From the NCBI GenBank assembly GCA_905214875.1, contig CAJMNR010000048.1, positions 1 to 25,290 on the forward strand: a stretch of 25,290 bases of DNA, written 5' to 3'. This DNA is from an uncultured bacterium (GTDB taxonomy: Bacteria > Bacillota > Clostridia > Lachnospirales > Lachnospiraceae). Position 1 is the first letter of the stretch. Every line of letters starts with the position of its first letter. The position numbers and the translations under genes were made by a program. This document shows positions 14,911 to 22,349 of the stretch, one piece after another. The notes under the pieces were generated by a model. The model searched no databases, was not told the origin of the DNA, and saw nothing but the letters and a program-made list of their open reading frames with translations.

Positions 14911-17022
14911 TTACTCTACCGTAAAGATTACATCTCCGACAGCGCATTCTCCAGCTTTAGAGTAGTTCACTTTTTGTGAATCCGCTAAATTGGTAATTAC
15001 GAATGGAGTGGCGATACTTGCTGCATTATTTTTAATATATTCTAAATCAAATTCCATAAGCTTATCGCCTTGTTTCACTTTATCTCCGTCTTTTACGAAC
15101 ACTTCAAAGCCTTTGCCTTCTAATTTTACAGTGTCAAGACCTACGTGAATTAATAATTCCATACCATTTGCATCTGTTAATCCAATTGCATGTTTTGTAG
15201 GGAATACGAAAGATACTTCTGCATCACATGGTGCGTATACAACATTATCTGTTGGCATGATTACAACACCATCGCCCATCATCTTTTGGGAAAATGCTTC
15301 ATCAGGAGCTTCTGTAACCTCTGCTACAGTTCCTTTGATTGGATTTACATAAGCAACTTTTTCATTATCTTCTACTGTTTCTACAGCTTCTTCTGTCTGT
15401 ACTACCGTACTTTCTACTGCAGGAGCACCAGCATCAAGGTAGTCTTCTAAGTTAGATCTGATTACACTAACTTTTGGTCCATAAATTACTTGAACGCCTA
15501 ATCCTTTTTGAATTACACCAGCTGCACCGGATTCTTTTAATGCTGCTTCAACTACTTTATCTGCATCGATTACAGTACAACGAAGTCTTGTTGCACAACA
15601 ATCTACATCAGAGATATTATCTTTTCCACCTAAACCTTTTACGATTAATGCTGGAACTGCAAATTTATCATTTTCTACTGTCTTAGTATTACCTTCTTTT
15701 GCAGCATTTACATCTGCTCTTGTATATAATTTTACTTCATCATCTCCGTCTTCACGACCTGGAGTTTTGAAGTTGAATTTTTTGATTAAGAATGAGAATA
15801 AGAAGTAGTAAACTACAAAGTAACCAATACCGATGATTACAATCCAAATCCAGTTAGTTTTTGCATTTCCTTGAAGGATACCGAATAATGTCATATCGAT
15901 AAGACCACCAGAGAATGTCATACCAACGCCTACTTTAAAAATATGCATTAACATATATGCAGCACCTGCGAATACGCAATGAATGATATATAAAACTGGA
16001 GCTACAAAAAGGAATGTGAATTCAAGTGGTTCTGTGATACCTGTAATCATACTTGTTAATGCTGCAGATAATAATAAACCACCAACAACTTTACGTTTTT
16101 CTGGTTTTGCACATTTGTACATTGCTAATGCTGCACCTGGTAAACCAAAGATCATAAGTGGGAATTTACCAGACATGAAACGAGTTGCTTCCACACTGAA
16201 TTTAGTTATAGAACCGTCAGCTAATTGTGCAAAGAAGATGTTTTGTGCACCTTCGATTAATTGTCCGCCTACTTCCATTGTACCGCCAAGGCCTGTTTGC
16301 CAGAATGGTAAATAGAATACATGGTGAAGACCGAATGGGATTAATGCTCTTTCTGTAAAACCGTATACCCAAGTTCCAGCATATCCTGAACTACGTACAA
16401 AATCACCTAATGCATAGATTGCATTTTGGATGCTTGGCCAGATAAAGGACATTAAGATACCAACAAAAACATATACTAAACCAGAAATGATTGGTACGAA
16501 TCTTGAACCACCAAAGAATGAGATTACTTGAGGTAATTCAATCTTATAGAAACGGTTGTGTAATGCTGCTACACCAAGACCTACAATCATACCACCGAAA
16601 ACACCCATTTGTAAGGAGTTAATACCTACAACAGATGCAATCGAACCATTTGGTAATGTTTCTGCTAAACCACGAATATCAATCATAGCAGAAATAGAAG
16701 CATGCATGATAAAGAATGCAATTGCTGCAGATAACGCTGCTACTTCTTTTTCTTTCTTCGCCATACCGATAGCTACACCAATTGCAAATATAATTGGTAA
16801 GTTTGCAAATACGATATCACCTGCTTGATTAAAAACAGATAACAATACATGTAAAAATGTTCCGTCACCAAGGATTTTTTGTAATCCATAGGCTTCAATC
16901 ATTGTTTGATTTGTAAAAGATCCACCGATTCCAAGTAACAATCCCGCTACTGGTAAAATTGCAATCGGCAACATGAAGGATCTTCCGACACGTTGTAAAA
17001 CGCCAAAAATCTTATCTTTCAT
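14911..17022 (-). CDS. ptsG: PTS transporter, glucose/N-acetylglucosamine family, fused IICBA
   Basis: A 703-residue permease with three PTS domains in the order IIC-IIB-IIA. The membrane IIC domain covers about 1-415 and contains the substrate-site motif GITEPLEFTF (328-337). IIB covers about 455-530 with the phosphorylated Cys476 in CATRLR. IIA covers about 555-703 with the active His626 in LLIHVGLDTV and the partner His611. It imports and phosphorylates a hexose, receiving phosphate from HPr. Glucose is the best guess: the domain order is that of Bacillus PtsG and an antiterminator gene follows. N-acetylglucosamine or another sugar of this family is possible. A RAT-terminator leader at 17117-17193 controls it. 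Confidence 0.92.
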   Translation of the reverse strand: MKDKIFGVLQRVGRSFMLPIAILPVAGLLLGIGGSFTNQTMIEAYGLQKILGDGTFLHVLLSVFNQAGDIVFANLPIIFAIGVAIGMAKKEKEVAALSAAIAFFIMHASISAMIDIRGLAETLPNGSIASVVGINSLQMGVFGGMIVGLGVAALHNRFYKIELPQVISFFGGSRFVPIISGLVYVFVGILMSFIWPSIQNAIYALGDFVRSSGYAGTWVYGFTERALIPFGLHHVFYLPFWQTGLGGTMEVGGQLIEGAQNIFFAQLADGSITKFSVEATRFMSGKFPLMIFGLPGAALAMYKCAKPEKRKVVGGLLLSAALTSMITGITEPLEFTFLFVAPVLYIIHCVFAGAAYMLMHIFKVGVGMTFSGGLIDMTLFGILQGNAKTNWIWIVIIGIGYFVVYYFLFSFLIKKFNFKTPGREDGDDEVKLYTRADVNAAKEGNTKTVENDKFAVPALIVKGLGGKDNISDVDCCATRLRCTVIDADKVVEAALKESGAAGVIQKGLGVQVIYGPKVSVIRSNLEDYLDAGAPAVESTVVQTEEAVETVEDNEKVAYVNPIKGTVAEVTEAPDEAFSQKMMGDGVVIMPTDNVVYAPCDAEVSFVFPTKHAIGLTDANGMELLIHVGLDTVKLEGKGFEVFVKDGDKVKQGDKLMEFDLEYIKNNAASIATPFVITNLADSQKVNYSKAGECAVGDVIFTVE

Positions 17023-17059
17023 AATTCTTCCTCCAAAGTTTATATTTGAGCTTTAGAGA

Positions 17060-17075
17060 TGTCACTCCGTTTACA
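17060..17075 (-). promoter_or_regulatory. weak cre-like half site in the ptsG leader
   Basis: On the minus strand TGTAAACG matches the first half of the CcpA operator consensus exactly, followed by GAGTGACA, whose TGACA end resembles the second half with two extra bases of spacing. Variable-spacing CcpA sites are known in clostridia. It lies between the RAT terminator and the ptsG start codon, where binding could act as a roadblock. The evidence is weak. Confidence 0.25.
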
Positions 17076-17116
17076 TCCTTTCCTTTTAACATGGATATTT
17101 TTCCCATTGAAGAAAC

Positions 17117-17182
17117 AAAAAAGCAGGCATTGACGTATACGTAGCAACTCTCTGTTTGCTCATGTATAGTTAATGCCTGCTT
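17117..17182 (-). terminator. conditional terminator in the ptsG leader
   Basis: On the minus-strand RNA AAGCAGGCATT (17172-17182) pairs with AATGCCTGCTT (17121-17131), an 11-bp stem followed by six U residues. Inside, TATAC/GTATA and AGCAA/TTGCT pair to extend the hairpin. Its 5' arm is shared with the RAT site, so antiterminator binding would block it. Confidence 0.88.
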
Positions 17183-17193
17183 ACCAGTAACAC
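17169..17193 (-). promoter_or_regulatory. RAT (ribonucleic antiterminator) site for the BglG-family protein
   Basis: The minus-strand RNA reads GTGTTACTGGTAAGCAGGCA and then TTAAC. The spaced blocks GTTACTG and GCAGGCA are the conserved blocks of Bacillus sac and lic RAT sites. It begins a few bases after the predicted transcription start and overlaps the 5' arm of the terminator. The cognate protein is probably that of 14055-14873. Confidence 0.85.
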
Positions 17194-17204
17194 ACTATAT
17201 TCAT

Positions 17205-17210
17205 ATTATA
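17205..17210 (-). promoter_or_regulatory. -10 box of the ptsG promoter
   Basis: TATAAT on the minus strand, placing the start near 17198, just before the RAT site. No good -35 is seen at 16-18 bp. The promoter sits 33 bp from the degV stop codon. Confidence 0.5.
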
Positions 17211-17242
17211 ATATATCACCAACAAATTTACATTAGGTTTTT

Positions 17243-18103
17243 TTATCCAATTTTTTTAGAACATGCAATCGCAAGTGAACCTGGTCCAATATGACAAGAA
17301 ACACTTAATGATAATGGATAAAGCTTAATATCCGCTTCTGGCCAAATCTGTTTTAACTCATTTCTGAATTCTTCCGCTTGTTCAACATCAAATGTATAAG
17401 CAACACCAATGGCTGTATTCTTACATTCTTTGTCGTTAAATCTTTTTTCTAAATCTTCCTGCATTGCAGAAATCATTAATTTCTTCGCATTCTTCATAGA
17501 ACGGGCTTTTGAAAATGCATCTAATTTTTCACCTTGGATTGTAAGTACCGGCTTAATGCTTAGTACTGTACCAATCGCAGCAGCTGTTGCTGTAATACGT
17601 CCACCTTTTTTTAGATACTTTAACGTATTTACCGTAATATAAATACTTGCTTCAAGTTTATTTTCTTCTAATAGTTCACGAATCTCTTTTGCACTTTTCC
17701 CCTGCTCGGCTAATTTCAAAGCATCAAGAACGGATTCTAGCTGTGTTAATGAAATTCTTTGATTGTTTACAACTTCTACTTTACCATCGTAATCCTCTGC
17801 TAACATCTTCGCTGTCTGACAGGAACCACTAAGTCCAGATGACATTGGTATGTGTACAATCTGATCGTACTCTTTCAAGACATCATCCCATAGGCTCATT
17901 ACGGAGTCAGGAGTAGGCTGACTTGTTAATACTTCAGCATTTTCAGCTAATTTATTATAAAATTCCTCTTGGGATAGTGTGATATCCTCATAAAAAGTTG
18001 TATTATCAATCATAAATGGCATTGGTAGAACGAAGACTCCAAGTTCTTTTGCTTCTGCCTGCGTAATACCACTATTACTGTCTGTTACTATTGCAACCTT
18101 CAT
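17243..18103 (-). CDS. DegV family fatty-acid-binding protein
   Basis: A 286-residue DegV protein, the normal length for the family. DegV proteins (FakB in Staphylococcus) hold a single fatty acid and present it to the kinase FakA for phosphorylation, feeding exogenous fatty acids into phospholipids. Family motifs are the N-terminal VTDSNSGI (6-13), TSQPTP (60-65), which contacts the carboxylate, and MSSGLSGSCQ (87-96). No fakA is in the window; many clostridia carry several degV copies with a distant or no obvious kinase, so the function is inferred. GGAG lies upstream of the ATG. It appears monocistronic, and the ptsG promoter begins directly after it. Confidence 0.93.
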   Translation of the reverse strand: MKVAIVTDSNSGITQAEAKELGVFVLPMPFMIDNTTFYEDITLSQEEFYNKLAENAEVLTSQPTPDSVMSLWDDVLKEYDQIVHIPMSSGLSGSCQTAKMLAEDYDGKVEVVNNQRISLTQLESVLDALKLAEQGKSAKEIRELLEENKLEASIYITVNTLKYLKKGGRITATAAAIGTVLSIKPVLTIQGEKLDAFSKARSMKNAKKLMISAMQEDLEKRFNDKECKNTAIGVAYTFDVEQAEEFRNELKQIWPEADIKLYPLSLSVSCHIGPGSLAIACSKKIG

Positions 18104-18151
18104 CGGTATACTCCTTCTCTATTACCTCTACTTATTTCATATATAGACATT

Positions 18152-18180
18152 ATTATATAATAAAATATCCATAAAAGTAA
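18152..18180 (-). promoter_or_regulatory. degV promoter candidate
   Basis: A perfect TATAAT (minus strand, 18152-18157) lies about 50 bp before the degV ATG. The hexamer 17 bp upstream, TTACTT, is a poor -35. Confidence 0.35.
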
Positions 18181-18213
18181 CCTCTAAATATATTTTTCCA
18201 AAATTACAGCACA

Positions 18214-19221
18214 TTAAACCTGATTCGCAAGGTCGAAATATTGCTGTTCTTTCGCTATATCACCTATATTCCTATAGCAATTAGCAAGACGCAGCAAGGA
18301 TCGTTTTCCTTGATACTCCAACGACAAGCATGCTTTAACTTCATAAACGGCATTGTAAAACCATAGAATCGCTTCTTCAAAGTCACCTAATCCATAATAG
18401 AATTCTCCAATCTCATAACAGATTTCAGAGCATGGTGCAGTCACCATTGCTTTCATCGTATGTTTAAAGAAAGGAACTGCTTCTCTCTTAATTCTTGCCG
18501 CTCTTGCTAGCACACATAATGCATCGTTTATTTCTTCTTGGCTTCTTCCTTCTTCTGAAAATACTTTTGTAAAGTATTCCTCTGCCTCTAAGCATTCCTG
18601 ATCATTGCCTGCAATAAATAGTTCCTTTGCATACATGTTTAGAATTCGTTTTCCTAAACGTTCTCCTCTTGCGATGGCTTTCTTAAATGTCATGAAATCG
18701 CGGTCTGCGTGACTTTCATGTGGTTTATGTGTAATTACGATTTCACTGTCATAGATGACTGGATCTACCTGAAGAGTTTCATGCACTGGATCTACAAAAC
18801 GAAATGTTCGAATTCTCTTAAATAATTTTGGACGGTACTCTTCGTCATAGTTATACACGCTGTTATACTCTAACTGATTTCCGTATTTCATTTGAACGAT
18901 ATCAATTTCTTCAAGAAGTGCTTCTTTTAATAGTTTGAATCGTCCTCGATTCTCTTCATCTAACACTTCATCTGCATCTGCGATATAGATATAGTCTTTT
19001 GTTGCTTTACTGATACAGTAATTTCTTGCTTTTGAGAAGTCATCTTCCCATACATAATGATAGATTTGATCTGTATACTCTTTTGCGATTTCTACTGTCT
19101 GATCAGTGGAACCGGTATCTACGATGATAATTTCATCCATCAGCCCCTCTAAAGATTCTAGGCATCTTCTTAGATTTCTTTCCTCATTTTTCACAATCAT
19201 ACATAATGAGATTGTTATCAT
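18214..19221 (-). CDS. family 2 glycosyltransferase with C-terminal TPR-like repeats
   Basis: A 335-residue protein. Residues 1 to about 200 are a GT-A glycosyltransferase: SLCMIVKNEE near the start, VDTGSTDQT (34-42), and the metal/nucleotide-sugar motif DAD at 82-84 (ADADEVLD). The C-terminal half has helical pairs such as EICYEIGEFYYGLGDFEEAI, typical of tetratricopeptide repeats. The donor and acceptor cannot be read from sequence. The start was moved from 19248 to ATG 19221, which has GGAGGG five bases upstream and gives the usual MITISLCM beginning. lspA ends 10 bp upstream, so the two are co-transcribed. Proteins of this type often lie near flagellar or envelope glycan genes, and the nonulosonate genes lie about 0.6 kb upstream in a separate transcript. 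Confidence 0.88.
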   Translation of the reverse strand: MITISLCMIVKNEERNLRRCLESLEGLMDEIIIVDTGSTDQTVEIAKEYTDQIYHYVWEDDFSKARNYCISKATKDYIYIADADEVLDEENRGRFKLLKEALLEEIDIVQMKYGNQLEYNSVYNYDEEYRPKLFKRIRTFRFVDPVHETLQVDPVIYDSEIVITHKPHESHADRDFMTFKKAIARGERLGKRILNMYAKELFIAGNDQECLEAEEYFTKVFSEEGRSQEEINDALCVLARAARIKREAVPFFKHTMKAMVTAPCSEICYEIGEFYYGLGDFEEAILWFYNAVYEVKACLSLEYQGKRSLLRLANCYRNIGDIAKEQQYFDLANQV

Positions 19222-19231
19222 ACGTACCCTC

Positions 19232-19687
19232 CTATTTTTTATTGCCAACCATCATTTCGGCAATTACCAATATTGCTCCTCCAAGAAAGACCGCGAAGTC
19301 TGCCAGGTTAAATACAATATGGCTGATTTTCTTTGGTTTATGAAAGCTAAAATAATCAGTAACATAACCTTGCTTCATGCGATCGATAAAGTTGCTTAAC
19401 GCACCGCCTAACAGCAGACTTAGTCCTAAGTTTCTAAGCTTGGACTGTTTTGCTCCAATTCCGTATGCCAGCGCTAACATTAATACACCGATCATAGTTC
19501 CTGTTACGATTTTAATTAATTTTAAGTTTTTCTCAAGTGCATTTAGTGCAATTCCTTTGTTATGGTATAGGTTCAGTCGAACCTTCCCTTTCATGATGTC
19601 TTTGTCCTCAGAGAGTGATTTTTCCATATGCTGTTTGATTACATATTCTGCTGCAACAATAAATCCAATTATTACTACATAAATCAT
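19232..19687 (-). CDS. lspA: signal peptidase II-like protein (divergent LspA)
   Basis: A 151-residue integral membrane protein with four predicted helices. LspA cleaves the signal peptide of prolipoproteins after lipid attachment. The two catalytic aspartates are present: Asp102 in LLLGGALSNFIDR and Asp130 in VFNLADF. Two other conserved sites deviate. The N-terminal D(Q/R)xxK motif is E14-YVIK here, and the NTGAAF-type motif reads NKGIALN (43-49). It may be a secondary paralogue of the housekeeping enzyme, though activity is still plausible. The start at 19687 has only a weak GGTGGG site. A promoter candidate lies at 19726-19754, and a glycosyltransferase gene follows after 10 bp. Confidence 0.85.
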   Translation of the reverse strand: MIYVVIIGFIVAAEYVIKQHMEKSLSEDKDIMKGKVRLNLYHNKGIALNALEKNLKLIKIVTGTMIGVLMLALAYGIGAKQSKLRNLGLSLLLGGALSNFIDRMKQGYVTDYFSFHKPKKISHIVFNLADFAVFLGGAILVIAEMMVGNKK

Positions 19688-19725
19688 GATCCCACCACAC
19701 TTTTTTTATTATTATTTCCATTTTT

Positions 19726-19754
19726 ATTTAATCATATGTCTACACATATTGCAA
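19726..19754 (-). promoter_or_regulatory. promoter candidate for lspA and the glycosyltransferase
   Basis: TTGCAA (19749-19754), 17 bp, then TTAAAT (19726-19731) on the minus strand, about 40 bp before lspA. The -35 overlaps the tail of the preceding terminator. Confidence 0.45.
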
Positions 19755-19786
19755 AAGCTCTAAGCCATTTTTTTGACTTAGAGCTT
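19753..19786 (-). terminator. terminator after the NeuB-like gene
   Basis: A perfect 10-bp stem (19777-19786 with 19755-19764, AAGCTCTAAG) with a 12-nt loop lies 15 bp past the stop at 19802. On the minus strand it ends in UUUU, a short U-tract. Confidence 0.75.
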
Positions 19787-19801
19787 CTTTATTACAAATG
19801 A

Positions 19802-21295
19802 CTACCAGTTCTTAATGATTGTCTTTCTTTCCATGTAATCCATCTTATTGATTCTTGCGTCTTCATAGTAAGAATCACCATTTACATGTGTCGTAGATAC
19901 TTCTTCAAAAATAGCACCAGTTCTGGAAGAGAAGCTATGCATCTCATTACGATATACTGTCTGGATATCTCCTGGTAACATCGTTCTGGATTTATCTCCA
20001 ATTGTAACTTCTAAATCACCGTATAAAAGTTGGAATGTTTCTTCTTTTAATTTATGCATATGCATTGGATGATTCTGTCCTGGTAATACAATTAAAAGCT
20101 TCTTACAGTATTCACGATTGATTACACTGATTAAGATTGCTCCTGTCTGACGAAAATGTTTCATTCCATAGTGATGGGATAATTCCACTTCGAAGTCATT
20201 GCCAAGTGCGATTCCCGCTTCAAATAAAAGACCTTTTGCATCATGAATTACGCTTCTTGCTAGGTTCACGTCTGTGATTACTTTCTTTTCAAACATTGCT
20301 TCATTTACTTTATAGTCTTTTGTAGCAACCATGCCTTCTGTGAATTCGCCGCTTGTTAACTGTCCATCAGTACAAGGCATTGCGAAGAATACATCTTCTC
20401 TTGTTAATTCTTGTCCAGCTTTTACGTCATGTTTTACAAATACACCACGTTTTAAGCTTGTTAAAGAATCTAATTCTTCCTGGCTGATATATTTTGTATC
20501 TTCTTTTTTCATTGCGCAGATATTCTTTGCTAACTGAATAGATTCCACCCATTTATCTGCTTGTTCTGGGCTCATGGAATAAGCATTTAATTTAATCTCA
20601 TCTGTTGGAAGACCTACATGGCGTTCTAAGATTCTTGCACCTTTTGCAATTGCAAGCATAGGTACTGTATGGTCGTTTGGATCTTCATGTCCTGAATAAC
20701 CGATCACAACATCACGGTAACGTTTTCTTAATTTATCCATGAAGTCTAATTGAATTCTTTCCATTGGCACTGGATATTCAGCTACACAGTGAAGGAATGC
20801 AAATTCACATTTTCTATGTGTAAAGAAGTTATAGATCTTATCGATATCCTGAATTGTCTTTCCGCCTGTGGAAATGATAAGCGGCTTATTTGCAGCCGCT
20901 GCTGCTTCTAATAATGGCCAATCCATTGCACTGCAGCTTGCAATCTTGATCACGTCAATACCGTGGTCCATACACCATTCTACACCGTCCTCATCAAATG
21001 GCGTACTCATTGTGATCATGCCTTCTTCTTTTACTGCTTCTACCAATTCCCCAAATTGTTCGAATGTAAGTCTTGTACTTTCGAATCTAGGAATATGTTT
21101 TACATCCGTACGCCCCTTATAATCCGGATGGATAAACGTATCAAGATTACGGTACTGTAATTTTACAGCCGCTTTTACGTTATGTTTACGAGCGATTTTC
21201 CCCATCTCTCTAATAATGTTGATACCATGTTCCACACTTCCTTGGTGGGAATTGGCCATCTCAAAAATAATAAGATCTTCAAAATACTTATTCAT
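19802..21295 (-). CDS. neuB: NeuB-type nonulosonate synthase with SAF and C-terminal cupin domains
   Basis: A 497-residue three-domain protein. Residues about 1-265 form the NeuB TIM barrel, which condenses phosphoenolpyruvate with a hexose to give a nine-carbon acid. Motifs: FEMANSHQGS (11-20), KLQYRN (45-50), HCVAEYP (169-175), IGYSGHE (198-204), LERHVGL (223-229). The last two keep the active-site histidines but differ from the usual SDHT and EKHFTLD. Residues about 280-345 are a SAF (antifreeze-like) domain. Residues about 360-497 are a cupin with probable metal ligands His412, His414, Glu418 or Glu419, and His453, ending in the STTHVNGDSYYEDARI segment seen in lyxose-isomerase-like cupins. 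Standard NeuB is about 345 residues, so the cupin is an extra domain. AAAGGAG lies seven bases before the ATG. The gene follows the CMP-transferase gene by 24 bp. Confidence 0.9.
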   Translation of the reverse strand: MNKYFEDLIIFEMANSHQGSVEHGINIIREMGKIARKHNVKAAVKLQYRNLDTFIHPDYKGRTDVKHIPRFESTRLTFEQFGELVEAVKEEGMITMSTPFDEDGVEWCMDHGIDVIKIASCSAMDWPLLEAAAAANKPLIISTGGKTIQDIDKIYNFFTHRKCEFAFLHCVAEYPVPMERIQLDFMDKLRKRYRDVVIGYSGHEDPNDHTVPMLAIAKGARILERHVGLPTDEIKLNAYSMSPEQADKWVESIQLAKNICAMKKEDTKYISQEELDSLTSLKRGVFVKHDVKAGQELTREDVFFAMPCTDGQLTSGEFTEGMVATKDYKVNEAMFEKKVITDVNLARSVIHDAKGLLFEAGIALGNDFEVELSHHYGMKHFRQTGAILISVINREYCKKLLIVLPGQNHPMHMHKLKEETFQLLYGDLEVTIGDKSRTMLPGDIQTVYRNEMHSFSSRTGAIFEEVSTTHVNGDSYYEDARINKMDYMERKTIIKNW

Positions 21296-21319
21296 CGTTT
21301 TACTCCTTTAGCGTATCCT

Positions 21320-22339
21320 CTATTCTTTATCAAAAAAATTATATAGCGTATTCATATCTAACATTTTATCATCAATATAATAATCGGCATTTGGCTTACC
21401 AAACTTAAGCTCGTGGTATTTAACTCCCCAAGTTTCCATTTGTTTTTTCGTAACCTCTTCCCAATCAATCCCTGTCTTATATCCTCGTGCTGTAAATAGT
21501 ACAATGCGGTTTCCTGTATCATATAAGTGATTTACAATCTTTATCATACGTGTATTGGGACCTGAAGTATTGTAATCTAACTTAGGATTAAACTCAGCAA
21601 TTACTCCATCAATATCAAACACGAATTGTTTTCCACCGCTTGTCAATTTAATATACTCTTCGGCTTTTAAAAATTCCTCTTCTGTATCAATATCAAAATT
21701 ATGGTCCATCTTATATCCGTAAATCTTATTACCAGACATAGAATGCTGCTCTGTAATCACGTTTCCACGAATCACATCAATGCAGGCATTCTGATAATAG
21801 ATTTTTGGCAGCTGCTGACGTGGCATATTATATGCTTCGTCGATATCAGTAAGAAGTGGACGGATTGTTCCATCCTCATTCTCTCTCCACATCTTATATG
21901 CTACCTCTTTTGCAGGCGCAATACAGCGGATGGAATCTAAGCTTTCATCGTTAATCATTAACTCTACCATTTTATCGATGTCTTCCACATTACGAATTGG
22001 ATAAGTTGGGCGAAGTTGAACTACGATATCCGCCTCATACCCTTCTTTCTCTTTTAAGAAAGCAAGGGCATGTTCAAACACTTCTAGGTCAAGTGATAAG
22101 TCCTGTGAAATATCGGCTGGACGTAGAAATGGCACTTCTGCTCCATATTCTTTCGCAATTTCTGCATATTCCTCGCTGTCCGTGCTGACGATCACACGGT
22201 TGATATATTTACTTTTTAATGCATGTTCAATGGAGTATGCCATCATAGGCTTTCCATTGATTAAACGGATATTTTTATCTTTTACCGACTTAGAACCACT
22301 TCGAGCCGGAATGACTGCAAGTATATTACGCTTTTCCAT
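21320..22339 (-). CDS. neuA: CMP-nonulosonate (acylneuraminate) cytidylyltransferase fused to a HAD-type phosphatase domain
   Basis: A 339-residue two-domain enzyme. Residues 1 to about 230 are a NeuA-like cytidylyltransferase: CTP-binding IPARSGSKSVKDKN (10-23), QLRPTYPIRN (108-117) and the late FDIDTEEEF (215-223). It should activate a nonulosonic acid as its CMP derivative. Residues about 236-339 form a small capless HAD domain: Asp242 and Asp244 in FDIDGVIAEF, Thr283 in LFTARG, Lys314 in FGKPNADYYIDDK and Asp323-Asp324. All four HAD motifs are intact, so it is probably an active phosphatase. The start was set at ATG 22339 (AGGGAG six bases upstream) in place of 22384. The gene begins 10 bp after the Maf-like gene and is followed by neuB, a clear operon. 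The sugar is unknown. Confidence 0.9.
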   Translation of the reverse strand: MEKRNILAVIPARSGSKSVKDKNIRLINGKPMMAYSIEHALKSKYINRVIVSTDSEEYAEIAKEYGAEVPFLRPADISQDLSLDLEVFEHALAFLKEKEGYEADIVVQLRPTYPIRNVEDIDKMVELMINDESLDSIRCIAPAKEVAYKMWRENEDGTIRPLLTDIDEAYNMPRQQLPKIYYQNACIDVIRGNVITEQHSMSGNKIYGYKMDHNFDIDTEEEFLKAEEYIKLTSGGKQFVFDIDGVIAEFNPKLDYNTSGPNTRMIKIVNHLYDTGNRIVLFTARGYKTGIDWEEVTKKQMETWGVKYHELKFGKPNADYYIDDKMLDMNTLYNFFDKE

Positions 22340-22349
22340 TGATTTCTCC

